Shown: positions 50,183-58,811 of the stretch, piece by piece | Layout: each line of letters begins with the position of its first letter | Position numbering within the stretch: the first letter of the stretch is position 1 | Source: Streptomyces iakyrus | GTDB taxonomy: Bacteria; Actinomycetota; Actinomycetes; Streptomycetales; Streptomycetaceae | Direction: 5' to 3' | Length of the DNA stretch: 64,000 nt | Assembly: GCF_000717055.1 (NCBI RefSeq) | Contig: NZ_JNXI01000017.1 | Span: forward strand, 97,848 to 161,847 | Notes under the pieces: model-generated | What the model saw: the letters and a program-made list of their open reading frames with translations, nothing else | Databases searched by the model: none | Told to the model about the DNA's origin: nothing | Program-made: the position numbers and the translations under genes

Positions 50183-50659
50183 TCAGGCGGGGCCGGCCGG
50201 GGCCGGGCCGGCGTCGCCTTCCTCGTCGACGGCGCGGGCGAGGAAGTCGTCGACCATGTGGTGGAAGAGCGTCGCGAGCTGCCGGAGTTCCTCCGGGGAC
50301 CAGTCCGAGAGGGCCAGCTGCATGCCGCGGACGCCGGCCTCGGGGATCCTGGTGATGGCCTCGCCCCCGGCGTCGGTGAGCTCGATGCGCTGGGCGCGGC
50401 GGTCGTCCGGGGCGGGGACGCGGGTGACGTACCCGGACTTCTGCAACTGCTGCACCGTGCGCGTGACGTGCGAGGCCTCCACGCCCAGGCGGGCGGCGAG
50501 CTCCCCCGGGCGCTGCGGCTCGGAGTCGGCGATCTGCCGCAGCAGGGCGACGGCGGCGCGGTCGAGCGGCACGCCCGCCAGTGCCATCAGCCGCTCGTGC
50601 CGGCGGGCACGCGTGCTCAGGTAGGTGATGCGGGTGAGCGCACGCTCGATCTCGGTCAC
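50183..50659 (-). CDS. MarR family regulator
   Basis: 158-residue winged-helix protein. The recognition part is PGELAARLGVEASHVTRTVQQLQKSGYV and the wing is PAPDDRRAQRIELTDAG (the DxRxx wing motif). It is divergent from the DNA ligase gene, and a stretch with TTGCGTAACTCAAGTGA between them may be its operator. The partner gene is not obvious. It converges on the MFS gene with seven bases between stops. Confidence 0.9.
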   Translation of the reverse strand: MTEIERALTRITYLSTRARRHERLMALAGVPLDRAAVALLRQIADSEPQRPGELAARLGVEASHVTRTVQQLQKSGYVTRVPAPDDRRAQRIELTDAGGEAITRIPEAGVRGMQLALSDWSPEELRQLATLFHHMVDDFLARAVDEEGDAGPAPAGPA

Positions 50660-50820
50660 TTCCGGGGAGGGGCGTCGGAGAGCGGGGGTGTGGGCATGAG
50701 CGCCACGTCACCATCTCGTTGCGTAACTCAAGTGAATTCGCCGGTTCCCCCGTTGGTCGAGCGATCCCCCCGTTCATCAAGCGGCTCACCCCGTTCAGGG
50801 GAAACAGCCGGAGAACACGC

Positions 50821-51834
50821 GTGGCGGCCCGCCCGTGCGTCGACACCTCACCCGTGGACCTGCCGCTGATCCCGCCCATGCTCGCCACGTCCGGCACCCT
50901 GCCTTCCGCCGCGCAGGACGCGCGCTGGGCCTACGAGACCAAACAGGACGGCCAGCGCGTGGTGGTCTACCTGCCCGGGGACGGCAGCGTGCTGCTGCGC
51001 GCCCGCTCCGGTGACGACATCACGGCCGCCTACCCCGAACTGCGGCCGCTGGGCACCGCCCTCGGCGCCACCCCCGCCGTACTGGACGGCGAGATCATGG
51101 CCCTGGACGACCAGGGCCGCGCCAGCTTCCAGTTGCTGCAGTCCCGGATGGGCCTGGCCCACGCCCCCGCCAGGGCCGCGCGGCGGGCTGCGGAGGTCCC
51201 GGTCCATCTCGTGCTGTTCGACCTGATGCACCTGCGGGACGACTCCCTCCTGCGGCTCCCCTACGCCCGGCGCCGGGCGGCACTGGAGGACCTCGGCCTC
51301 GCCGGACCCTCCTGGTCTACCCCGCGCGCACTCGTCGGCCACGGCGCCGAGGCCCTGCGCGCCACCCGGGAGCACGGTCTGGAGGGCCTTGTCTGCAAGC
51401 GGCTCGACTCGGTGTACGAACCGGGGGTGCGCTCCCGGGCCTGGATCAAGATCCGCAACATGCGCACCGAGGACGTCCTGGTCGGCGGCTGGCAGCCCGG
51501 CAAGGGGCGGCTCACCGGCCTGCCGGGCGCGGTGCTGGTCGGACAGCGGGCAGCGGGGCGGCTGCGCTACGTCGGCAGCGTGGGCACCGGCTGGAGCGAG
51601 GCCGAACGCACCGAACTCGCCGCGCTGCTGAGGGCCGCCGCGAGTGACGTCTGCCCCTTCGACCCCGCCCCGCGCGCTCCGGGCGCGCACTGGGTCGTGC
51701 CCCGCCTGGTGGGCGAGGTCCGCTACAGCACCCGGACGCGGGAGGGGCTGCTGCGGCAGCCGTCCTGGCTGCGGCTCCGGCCCGACCTCGCGCCCGAGGA
51801 GGCGGCGGCCGACATCCCGGACGACATGGTCTGA
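50821..51834 (+). CDS. ATP-dependent DNA ligase (LigC/LigD ligase-domain type)
   Basis: 337-residue ligase. The catalytic Lys is in motif I YETKQDGQR. Motif III (GEIMALD), motif IIIa, motif IV (EGLVCKRLDSVYEPG) and motif V (AWIKIRN) follow, and the OB domain has VGGWQPGKGRL and YVGSVGTGWSEAE. It seals DNA nicks and supports end joining or repair. GTG 50821 has a CCGGAG site upstream; conserved sequence begins about 11 residues later, so GTG 50854 is also possible. A stand-alone LigD-type phosphoesterase gene lies at 44231. Confidence 0.9.
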   Translation: MAARPCVDTSPVDLPLIPPMLATSGTLPSAAQDARWAYETKQDGQRVVVYLPGDGSVLLRARSGDDITAAYPELRPLGTALGATPAVLDGEIMALDDQGRASFQLLQSRMGLAHAPARAARRAAEVPVHLVLFDLMHLRDDSLLRLPYARRRAALEDLGLAGPSWSTPRALVGHGAEALRATREHGLEGLVCKRLDSVYEPGVRSRAWIKIRNMRTEDVLVGGWQPGKGRLTGLPGAVLVGQRAAGRLRYVGSVGTGWSEAERTELAALLRAAASDVCPFDPAPRAPGAHWVVPRLVGEVRYSTRTREGLLRQPSWLRLRPDLAPEEAAADIPDDMV

Positions 51835-51976
51835 ATCGCATGGGCGGCCCCAACTATTGGGCTCCGATTCACCGTTCGGATCCTCCGCCCCTCTTGGCAT
51901 GGACGCGTTCAACCTGGAAGCTGAACCTCCCTTTCCCCCACAGCCGTTGGGCTGCGCCCGGACCAAGGAGGACGCA

Positions 51977-52750
51977 GTGTCGTCACGCCCGTTCGCCCAC
52001 CGCAGGAGATGGCTCACCGGAGCGGCCGGTGCCGCCGCCCTCGTCCTCGCCTTCCCCGCCACGGCCTTCGCCGCCCCACCGCCGGCGCTGCCCGCCAACG
52101 CGGACGCCCTGGAGCAGACGTACCAGCCCGCCTACGACTACGACACCGACGGCTGCTACTCCACGCCCGCGATCGGCCCGGACGGCACCGTGAACGGCGG
52201 GCTCAACCCGACCGGCGCCCTGAACGGCAACTGCCGGGACGCCTCGGACCTCGACAACACCAACGGCTACGCGCGCTCCAAGTGCAACAACGGCTGGTGC
52301 GCCATCCTGTACGCCCTCTACTTCGAGAAGGACCAGGCCGTGGCCGGCAGCAGCATCGGAGGCCACCGGCACGACTTCGAGCACGTCGCGGTGTTCGTGC
52401 AGAACGACCAGGTCAAGTACGTGTCGACGTCCAACCACGGCGGGTTCACCGTGCACGCGGCGTCCGCGATCCGCTTCGACGGCTCGCACGCGAAGATCGT
52501 CTACCACAAGGACGGCGTCAGCACACACTGCTTCCGCGCCGCGAACGGGAACGACGAGCCGCCGGAGAACCACAAGCGCACCTGGCAGTACCCGGCGCTG
52601 GTCGGCTGGAACGGCTACCCGGCCGGGGTGCGCGACAAGCTCACGTCGTACAACTTCGGCAGCGCCAACTTCGGCCTGAAGGACGGCAACTTCGCCAACC
52701 ACCTCGCCAAGGCCAAGCCCTCCGGCATCCCCTTCGACCCGTACGCCTGA
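51977..52750 (+). CDS. Secreted NPP1/NLP (necrosis- and ethylene-inducing-like) protein
   Basis: 257-residue secreted protein. A basic N-terminus and hydrophobic core (WLTGAAGAAALVLAFPATAFAA, residues 12-33) form the signal peptide with cleavage near AFA-A. The mature part has the NLP heptapeptide as GHRHDFE near residues 129-135 (GHRHDWE in canonical toxins). Conserved Cys pairs and a YALYFEKD motif are also present. NLPs bind plant sphingolipids and make pores; the Trp-to-Phe change may reduce or alter the activity. GTG 51977 follows AAGGAGG. Streptomyces NLPs are mostly of unknown role. Confidence 0.9.
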   Translation: MSSRPFAHRRRWLTGAAGAAALVLAFPATAFAAPPPALPANADALEQTYQPAYDYDTDGCYSTPAIGPDGTVNGGLNPTGALNGNCRDASDLDNTNGYARSKCNNGWCAILYALYFEKDQAVAGSSIGGHRHDFEHVAVFVQNDQVKYVSTSNHGGFTVHAASAIRFDGSHAKIVYHKDGVSTHCFRAANGNDEPPENHKRTWQYPALVGWNGYPAGVRDKLTSYNFGSANFGLKDGNFANHLAKAKPSGIPFDPYA

Positions 52751-52847
52751 CCGCACCCGGTCCGGCCGGAGCCCTGGGCCTCCGGTGGGGTCCGGGTTCC
52801 GCCCCGCGCCCGATCCCCCGGCGCGGGCCGCCGCACAGCGTCCCGGC

Positions 52848-53476
52848 ATGGACACGCACGACACGACAGGGACCCTCGAAGACGCCCTCGGACGTCTCCA
52901 CGCCTCGGGGCCGGAGCGGCTGGGCCGGCTCACCCATCACGCCCCGATGGTCGTGGAGGCGCTCGCCGCGCACGGCCGGGCGGACGCCGTGCACCGGTGG
53001 CTGGACCTCTACCGGCACAAGCTGGAGGACCTGCCCGGGCCCGTCGCTCCCGTGACCGACGCGAACTGGCGCGAGGCGCTGGGCGACCCGCGCCGGGCCG
53101 CCGAATGGTCCGGGCCTCGACCCACCGCTACGCCACCCACGGCCACGGCGAGGCGACCATGCCGGTGCACACGGCGACCGCGCCCAACGCCGTCCTGCGC
53201 ACCCTCGGCTCCCTGCCCCGCCCGCTGTGGGCGCCGAGCCTGCACGCGGCGTGGACCGCGTCCGCGGCCGTCACCGCCATGTACCCCACCGCCGAGCTCG
53301 TCGCGGACGTCCCCGCGCCCCGGTGCACGGCGCAGGAGGTGCTGGAAAGGGCCCTCGCGCACGGCGACGAGCACGTCGTGAAGTTGACCGACACGGCCCT
53401 CGACTTCGGTGACGAGCGGGCCCTCGCCGCGGCACTGCGGGCGGTGGAACTGGTCGATCCGCTCCTCCCGAACTGA
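52848..53476 (+). pseudogene. Questin oxidase-like protein, truncated and frameshifted
   Basis: The first half (from ATG 52848, about 87 residues, with ERLGRLTHHAPMVVEAL and HRWLDLYRHKLEDLP) matches the N-terminal part of DUF4243/questin-oxidase-like proteins. Then the reading frame changes near 53110, and the C-terminal part continues in the +2 frame (THRYATHGHGE, MPVHTATAPNAVLRTLG, ending at 53476). Normal family members have about 350 residues; roughly 150 central residues are missing. An internal deletion that also shifted the frame is the simplest explanation. The product should be inactive. The spacing to hemC is short. Confidence 0.75.
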
Positions 53477-53543
53477 CGCCCGACACCCGGCAGTCGAGGA
53501 GGTACGGGACGAACACCCCCGCGGAAGGGTCTATCGTGTCCGC

Positions 53544-54479
53544 ATGTCCGTCCCCGAACTGATTCGCATCGTCTCCCGCGACTCTCCCATGGCCCTCGCC
53601 CAGGTGGAGCGCGTCCGGGCCGAGTTGGCCGCCGTCCATCCCGGAGTGCGCACCGAGGTCGTGCCGGTGAAGACCACCGGCGACAAGTGGATGGGCGATC
53701 TGTCCCAGGTCGAGGGCAAGGGCGCGTTCACCAAGGAGGTCGACGCGGCGCTGCTGGCCGGCGAGGCCGACCTCGCCGTGCACTGCGTGAAGGACGTCCC
53801 CGCCGACCGGCCGCTCCCGGCGGGCACGGTGTTCGCCGCGTTCCTCAAGCGGGACGACATCCGCGACGCCCTGATCCACCCGGGCGGGCTCACCCTGGAC
53901 GAGCTGCCGGCCGGGACGCGGATCGGCACCTCCTCGGTGCGCCGCGTCGCACAACTGGCCGCCACGCACCCCCACCTGGAATGCGTGCCGTTCCGCGGCA
54001 ACGCCAACAAGCGCCTGGCGAAGCTGGCCGCCGGCGAGGCGGACGCCCTGCTGCTCGCGGTCTCCGGCCTGGAGCGCATCGGCCGCGAGGACGTGATCAG
54101 CGAGATCCTCTCCACCGAGACGATGATGCCGCCCATCGGTGCGGGCGTGCTGGCGCTGCAGTGCCGCGAGGGCGACGCCGCGCTGATCGACGCGGTGAGC
54201 GGCCTGGGCGACCCGGACACCTACCGGGAGACCACCGCCGAGCGCATGTTCCTGCATGTGCTGCAAGGGCACTGCAACAGCCCCATCGCCGGATTCGCGC
54301 GAGTGGACCGCAGTGGCGAACTGTCCCTGCGGGCCTGTGTGTTCACCCCGGACGGCAAGACCAGGCTGAACGCCCACGAGTGGGCGGGCCGGCTCGACCC
54401 CGCCACGCTCGGCACCTCGGTCGCCGTGGCCCTGCTGCGCCAGGGTGCCCGCGAGATCATCGACGGCATCCCGCACTGA
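53544..54479 (+). CDS. hemC: Porphobilinogen deaminase (hydroxymethylbilane synthase), second-copy type
   Basis: 311-residue enzyme. Motifs seen are [17 protein letters not shown] near the N-terminus, [36 protein letters not shown] (catalytic Asp), [10 protein letters not shown] and the dipyrromethane-binding Cys in [14 protein letters not shown]. It joins four porphobilinogen units into the linear tetrapyrrole. Streptomyces normally have a hemACBD-type cluster; here no other haem gene is in the window, so this is probably a stand-alone second copy (inference). ATG 53544 is well placed at the conserved start. Confidence 0.9.
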   Translation: MSVPELIRIVSRDSPMALAQVERVRAELAAVHPGVRTEVVPVKTTGDKWMGDLSQVEGKGAFTKEVDAALLAGEADLAVHCVKDVPADRPLPAGTVFAAFLKRDDIRDALIHPGGLTLDELPAGTRIGTSSVRRVAQLAATHPHLECVPFRGNANKRLAKLAAGEADALLLAVSGLERIGREDVISEILSTETMMPPIGAGVLALQCREGDAALIDAVSGLGDPDTYRETTAERMFLHVLQGHCNSPIAGFARVDRSGELSLRACVFTPDGKTRLNAHEWAGRLDPATLGTSVAVALLRQGAREIIDGIPH

Positions 54480-54503
54480 TCCGCGCGACGCCCTGACACG
54501 GGA

Positions 54504-55025
54504 TCAGGCGGTGCCTTCCTCCGCCTGGTCCCGCAGGAAGACGCTCACCTGGTGCGCCAGGCTGTCCCGCACCGGGCCCTGCTGGGCCCCCGCAGGACCC
54601 TCGTGCGCCCCGATGCCGCCCGCCCACAGCCGGCGGCCGGTCCACTCCTCCTCGACGCGCAACTGCACCTGGACGTCCACGAGGCTCAGGGACGCCTCGG
54701 CGCCGGCGGCATACAGCACGGCGGTGGCGCGGCGCAGCGGATAGACGTCGAAGCCCTCGATGAACTGCGAGTTGCGCCAGTCGATGAAGGCGCTCTCCCC
54801 GTCCGGGCCGAGCCTGACGTCGATCTGGCCGTCCTCGAGATGGACGCCGAGATGGCGGCTGCCGCGGTTCTCGACCGTCACCCGGAGGCAGAAGTACGTC
54901 AGTCCGTCGGCGGCGTCGTCCCGGCCGCGGGGCGGCTCGGCCAGTTCCAGACGGTGGACGCGGACGCGCAGACCGGCATGCTCGTCGTACTCCTGCCAGT
55001 CCCCGACCACGTTCGGCTCGTACAC
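54504..55025 (-). CDS. Conserved hypothetical protein
   Basis: 173 residues starting at GTG 55025, with GAGAGGTG upstream. The chain is strand-rich (GLRVRVHRLELAEPP, YFCLRVTVENRGSRHLGVHLEDGQIDVRLG), which looks like a single beta-sandwich with a DUF4352- or CARDB-like character; it has no signal peptide. It converges on hemC. Function unknown. Confidence 0.75.
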   Translation of the reverse strand: MYEPNVVGDWQEYDEHAGLRVRVHRLELAEPPRGRDDAADGLTYFCLRVTVENRGSRHLGVHLEDGQIDVRLGPDGESAFIDWRNSQFIEGFDVYPLRRATAVLYAAGAEASLSLVDVQVQLRVEEEWTGRRLWAGGIGAHEGPAGAQQGPVRDSLAHQVSVFLRDQAEEGTA

Positions 55026-55216
55026 GCTGCACCTCTCGACCTCTGGAAGCTGCTTCCTATCTGTGCTCTCAGCGCACTGTCAAATGAGCAGAATGCGCTG
55101 TGGCCAGGCAGTTCATCCTTTTTGATCGGTGATCAAGCCGTGCCCAGCGGTTATCCGGAAACAAGCGGAGAAAGCGCTTGCTCAGGCGTGCCGCACATCA
55201 CTTCCACGAGTGAAGA

Positions 55217-56077
55217 TCAACGGGCCAGCCGGCCCAGCAGGGCCGAGGCGGCGGTGACGCCGGGGGCGGCGGCGACGAACAGCACCGCGAAGTCGGACGC
55301 CAGATGGTGGGGTGTGCCGAGAAGGAGGCCGCGCAGGGCGTCCACCTCGTAGCTGAGCGGGTTGGCCGTGCTGACGCTCTGCAGCCAGCCCGGCATCACG
55401 GAGACCGGGTACAGGGCGTTGGAGCCGAAGAACAGCGGCATCGTGATCGCCTGCCCGATGCCCATGAGGCGGTCGCGGCTGAGGACGATGCCGGCGATGG
55501 TCATCGACAGGCAGGAGAAGAAGGCCGAGCCGAGGACGACGATCGCGGCGACGGCGAGCAGCTTCAGCGGGTTCCAGGTCAGGGCCACGCCGAGCAGGGC
55601 GGCGATGAGGAGCACGACGACGGCCTGGACGAGCGACTTCACCCCGGCCGCGAACGCCTTGCCGGTGATCAGCGCCGACCTCGGGGTCGGGGTGACGAGG
55701 AGTTTGTTGAGGACACCGGCGTCGCGTTCCCAGATGATCTGGATGCCGTAGAAGATGGCGATGAACATCGCGGACTGGGCGATGATGCCGGGTGCCAGGT
55801 AGTCGACGTAGGGGATGCCGCCGGTGGGGATCGCCTTGATGCGGGTGAAGGTCTGACCGAAGATCAGCAGCCAGAGGGCCGGCTGGACCGCGCGGGTGTA
55901 GAGCTCGGTGCGGTCGTGGCGCAGCTTCTGCAGTTCGACCGCGCACATGGCGCCGACGCGGGCGGGCAGCAGCCGCCAACCGGCCCGGGGCGGCGGGGGC
56001 TTCAGCAGCAGGTCGATGCCGTGGGCGCGGGCGGGGTCAGCCGACACGGCGCGCGGTGCGGCGGGTGCTTCGGACAT
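55217..56077 (-). CDS. ABC-2 type transporter permease
   Basis: 286-residue membrane protein with six helices. The N-terminal cytoplasmic stretch (30 residues, Pro-rich) precedes VELQKLRHDRTELYTRAVQPALWLLIFG. Motif NPLSYEVDALRGLLLG near the end is the ABC2_membrane signature. It forms the membrane part of an exporter with the ATPase encoded just upstream; the two genes overlap by 41 bases. Drug or lipid export is likely. Confidence 0.92.
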   Translation of the reverse strand: MSEAPAAPRAVSADPARAHGIDLLLKPPPPRAGWRLLPARVGAMCAVELQKLRHDRTELYTRAVQPALWLLIFGQTFTRIKAIPTGGIPYVDYLAPGIIAQSAMFIAIFYGIQIIWERDAGVLNKLLVTPTPRSALITGKAFAAGVKSLVQAVVVLLIAALLGVALTWNPLKLLAVAAIVVLGSAFFSCLSMTIAGIVLSRDRLMGIGQAITMPLFFGSNALYPVSVMPGWLQSVSTANPLSYEVDALRGLLLGTPHHLASDFAVLFVAAAPGVTAASALLGRLAR

Positions 56078-56903
56078 CGCGGAAATCTCCTGCCTCGTCG
56101 TCGAGACCGCTGCCGGCCACGTCCCGGAAGACGTCCTCCAGCGTGGGCGGCGCCTTGTGGGCCGCCCCGGCGGCGCTGCGCCGGGCGCCGAGTCCCGCCC
56201 TGAGCTCGGCCGGGGTGCCGAGGGCCCGGATCCGGCCGCGGTGCATCAGGGCGACCCGGTCGCAGTACTGGTCGGCCTCGTCCATGTAGTGGGTGGTCAC
56301 GAGCACGGTCATGCCGGTGGCCTCGCGGACGGCGCCGATGTGCTCCCACACGCCGGTGCGGGCGATCGGGTCGAGGCCGATGGTGGGCTCGTCGAGGATC
56401 AGCAGCCGCGGGGCGCTGACCAGGGCCTGGGCGAGTTCGAGGCGGCGGACCATGCCGCCCGAGTACGTGGCGGCCAGCCGGTCGGCGGCCTCGGCCAGGT
56501 CGACCGCGGCCAGGGCCTGGGTGACCCGTTCGGCGCGTTCCCCGCGGGACACGTCGAAGACCCGGGCGAACAGGGCGACGTTCTCCCGTCCGGTGAGTCC
56601 GGCGTCCGCGGACAGCTGCTGCGGGACGTAGCCGAGCAGGCGGCGTACGGCCATGCGGTCCCCGGCGGTGTCGTGGCCGAAGACGCGGACCATGCCGGCG
56701 GGCACGGGGAGCAGGGTGGTGATGCAGCGGATGGCGGTGGTCTTGCCTGCGCCGTTGGGCCCGAGCAGCCCGAAGACCTCGCCCTGCCGGACGGTGAGGT
56801 CGAGTCCGTCCACGGCGTTGTGGTCGCCGAAGGCGTAGGTGAGCCCGGCGCAGGCGACGGCATCGGCCCGGGCGGTCCCGGGCGGAGCGGTGTCCGGCGT
56901 CAT
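56037..56903 (-). CDS. ABC transporter ATP-binding protein (DrrA-like)
   Basis: 288-residue ATPase. Walker A is GPNGAGKTT near residue 48, the signature YSGGMVRRLELA, Walker B LLILDEPTIGLDP, and the H-loop TTHYMDEAD. The C-terminal domain after residue 225 resembles that of DrrA-type drug exporters. It overlaps the MarR gene by four bases and the permease gene by 41 bases. Control by the MarR protein through the palindrome at 57364 is likely. Confidence 0.94.
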   Translation of the reverse strand: MTPDTAPPGTARADAVACAGLTYAFGDHNAVDGLDLTVRQGEVFGLLGPNGAGKTTAIRCITTLLPVPAGMVRVFGHDTAGDRMAVRRLLGYVPQQLSADAGLTGRENVALFARVFDVSRGERAERVTQALAAVDLAEAADRLAATYSGGMVRRLELAQALVSAPRLLILDEPTIGLDPIARTGVWEHIGAVREATGMTVLVTTHYMDEADQYCDRVALMHRGRIRALGTPAELRAGLGARRSAAGAAHKAPPTLEDVFRDVAGSGLDDEAGDFRDVRSTRRTARRVG

Positions 56904-57355
56904 GACTCCTCGGCCTCCTCGTGCAGGGTGTCGGCCAGCTTGCGCAGGGCCGGGACCGCCGCCATCAGCGCCCGGCGGTCCGGCTCGTCGAGGCGCGCCA
57001 CATGGCGGCGTACGAGTTCGGCCCGGCGCCGGCGCCAGTCGCGCAGCCGCGTCTCGGCGGCGGGGGTGGGCAGCAGCCGGGCGGCCCGCCGGTCGGCCGG
57101 GTCGGTCTCGCGGACCAGGTAGCCCGTCCGCGCCAGCTGGTTGACGAGGGTGGACACCGAGTTGGCCGCCAGCCCCAGTTCCCTGGCCGCGTCGGAGATG
57201 CCGACGCCGGGCCGCACCACGACCAGACGCAGCAGTTCCACCTCGGCGCCGCGCAGCCGCGGGTCGGGCGTCTGCCGCCGCAGGCGCCGCCGGATCAGCC
57301 GCTGGACGCCGACGAGTGCGTCGGCCAGCCCTTCGGGGAAGGTCTCCGGCTCCAT
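56900..57355 (-). CDS. MarR family regulator of the ABC exporter
   Basis: 151-residue winged-helix repressor. The HTH is ISDAARELGLAANSVSTLVNQLARTGYL and the wing RETDPADRRAARLLPT. It is the first gene of the three-gene exporter unit. A 25-bp imperfect palindrome nine bases upstream of the ATG (57364-57388) is the obvious operator, so the operon is autoregulated (inference). Confidence 0.92.
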   Translation of the reverse strand: MEPETFPEGLADALVGVQRLIRRRLRRQTPDPRLRGAEVELLRLVVVRPGVGISDAARELGLAANSVSTLVNQLARTGYLVRETDPADRRAARLLPTPAAETRLRDWRRRRAELVRRHVARLDEPDRRALMAAVPALRKLADTLHEEAEES

Positions 57356-57363
57356 GCGGCCGA

Positions 57364-57388
57364 GATTAGATCTGTAGCAGAGCTAATC
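57364..57388. promoter_or_regulatory. 25-bp palindrome, MarR operator candidate
   Basis: GATTAGATCTG and CAGAGCTAATC arms flank a central TAG; only one base breaks the symmetry. It lies nine bases before the marR start codon and is AT-rich compared with its surroundings, as MarR sites usually are. Confidence 0.75.
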
Positions 57389-57669
57389 GGCCCAAGGCGA
57401 GGTCAAGGAGGGCCAAGAAGGGGCAACGACGCTCGGGAACGACAGCGGATCCGATCGGCGGCGGACTGGGAGCGCCCAGGGCACCCGATTGCCGTATTGT
57501 CTTAATTGTTTCGCTATGCCCCTGCCCGGGGATGGGCAGGGAAGTGCTTCGGACAGGAGGCACGTGCGTGGGAGCCGGCAGGCCGGGCCCCCGGTGCTCT
57601 CCGTGAGGCCCGAGTCCGCTCCTCCCACGGTGTCTGTCCATTCAGCACCTGCTCAGGGAGGTGCGCATC
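57389..57669. other. Divergent intergenic region between marR and the sigma factor gene
   Basis: About 280 bases without a gene (314 between the two start codons). It holds the marR operator at its left end and an AT-rich patch (TATTGTCTTAATTGTTT) around 57494, followed by a GGGGAT element. No further gene is supported; the short ORFs here have no ribosome binding site. Confidence 0.5.
57508..57533 (+). promoter_or_regulatory. Possible SigB-type promoter of the sigma factor gene
   Basis: GTTTC and GGGGAT are separated by 15 bases, close to the pattern GTTT-N(14-16)-GGGTAT of SigB-family promoters in Streptomyces. It lies about 135 bases upstream of the start codon and could mediate autoregulation. 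Confidence 0.35.
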
Positions 57670-58461
57670 ATGCGTATCGCCGGCAGCACCCGAACGCACC
57701 CCCACGACGACGCGCCCGACACCGCCGCGGCGTTCGCGCGGCTCGCGCGGCTGCCCGAGGGGCCCGAGCGCAAGGCCCTGCGCGACGAGCTGGTCGAGGC
57801 CTGGCTCCCCATGGCCGAGCGGATCGCCGTCCGCTTCCGGGGCCGTGGTGAGGCCCTGGAGGATCTGTACCAGGTGGCGGCTCTCGGTCTCGTGAAGGCG
57901 GTCGACCACTACGACCCGGCCCGCGGCAACGCCTTCGAGGCGTACGCGGTTCCGACGGTCACCGGAGAGATCAAGCGCCACTTCCGTGACCACATGTGGA
58001 CGCTGCACGTCCCCCGTCGGGTCCAGGACCTGCGCAACCGGGTGCGGCACGCCGCGAAGGAGCTGTCGCAGACCACCCCGGGCCGCTCCCCCACGGTCGC
58101 CGAGATCGCCGAGTACGCCCAGCTCACCGAGGGCGAGGTGCGCACCGGCATGGAGGCTCTGGAGTGCTTCTCGGCGCTGTCGCTGGAGGCGGAGATGCCC
58201 GGGACGGACGGCTACGCCCTCGGAGACGCGATCGGCGGGCCCGACCCGGCCTTCGACACCGTCGTGGACCGGGTGGCCGTCAGGCCCTGCCTGGAGGCGC
58301 TGCCCGAGCGCGAGCGGATCATCCTCTACCTGCGGTTCTTCAAGGGCATGACGCAGAGCCGGATCGCCGAGCAGCTCGGCATCTCGCAGATGCACGTCTC
58401 ACGGCTGCTCAGCAGTTGCTTCGCCCATCTGCGTGAGGAACTGCTGACGGAGGCCCGCTGA
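57670..58461 (+). CDS. SigB/SigF/SigG family RNA polymerase sigma factor
   Basis: 263-residue sigma-70 family protein of the stress/sporulation class. Region 2 includes EDLYQVAALGLVKAVDHYDPARGNAFEAYAVPTVTGEIKRHFRDHMW; region 3 includes VPRRVQDLRNRV and SPTVAEIAEYAQLTEGEV; region 4 has LPERERIILYLRFFKGMTQSRIAEQLGISQMHVSRLL (HTH). ATG 57670 has GGAGG eight bases upstream; the GTG at 57661 lies in the ribosome binding site. It directs polymerase to stress or developmental promoters and is normally held by an RsbW-like anti-sigma factor. A multi-domain phosphatase/ATPase regulator lies at 44855. Confidence 0.95.
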   Translation: MRIAGSTRTHPHDDAPDTAAAFARLARLPEGPERKALRDELVEAWLPMAERIAVRFRGRGEALEDLYQVAALGLVKAVDHYDPARGNAFEAYAVPTVTGEIKRHFRDHMWTLHVPRRVQDLRNRVRHAAKELSQTTPGRSPTVAEIAEYAQLTEGEVRTGMEALECFSALSLEAEMPGTDGYALGDAIGGPDPAFDTVVDRVAVRPCLEALPERERIILYLRFFKGMTQSRIAEQLGISQMHVSRLLSSCFAHLREELLTEAR

Positions 58462-58490
58462 AGCGGGGCCGGTTCCAGGTGCCGCCGGGG

Positions 58491-58811
58491 TCACGCCTCC
58501 GGCGGCGATCCGGGGATCTGCGTCGGTCCGGCCCGGTCGAGGGCGTCCTCCAGGGCGGCCCGGATCTCCTCGGGCATCACGCCCGTGCGCCCCCAGACGA
58601 GGATCAGTTCCGCGACGTTGCGCAGCTTGATGTTGGTGTGCTGGGAGACCTCCTTCAGCACGGCCCACCCCTGGTCCGGGGAGATCCGGCCGAGCGCGAC
58701 GACCATCCCGATCGCCTGGTCCACGACGGCGTGGGAGACGACCGCCTCCTTCAGCTGCTGGACCTCTTCCTGGAGCGCGAAGATCCGATCCGAGCCCCCG
58801 TCCGTGGGCAT
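58491..58811 (-). CDS. ANTAR domain protein
   Basis: 106-residue protein from ATG 58811 (GGAGGTGACC upstream). A short coiled coil (IFALQEEVQQLKEAV) leads into an ANTAR RNA-binding domain: VVDQAIGMVVALGRIS, then AVLKEVSQHTNIKLRNVAELI. ANTAR proteins bind paired hexaloop hairpins in nascent RNA and prevent termination. No sensor domain is fused, so control comes from elsewhere. It converges on the sigma factor gene. Confidence 0.92.
   Translation of the reverse strand: MPTDGGSDRIFALQEEVQQLKEAVVSHAVVDQAIGMVVALGRISPDQGWAVLKEVSQHTNIKLRNVAELILVWGRTGVMPEEIRAALEDALDRAGPTQIPGSPPEA

Noticed and set aside
50700..50740. MarR operator candidate (TTGCGTAACTCAAGTGA)
   Set aside because: Only weak symmetry; not enough to list as a site.
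54480..54515. Terminator between hemC and the convergent gene
   Set aside because: Only a five-base stem with a seven-base loop; too weak.
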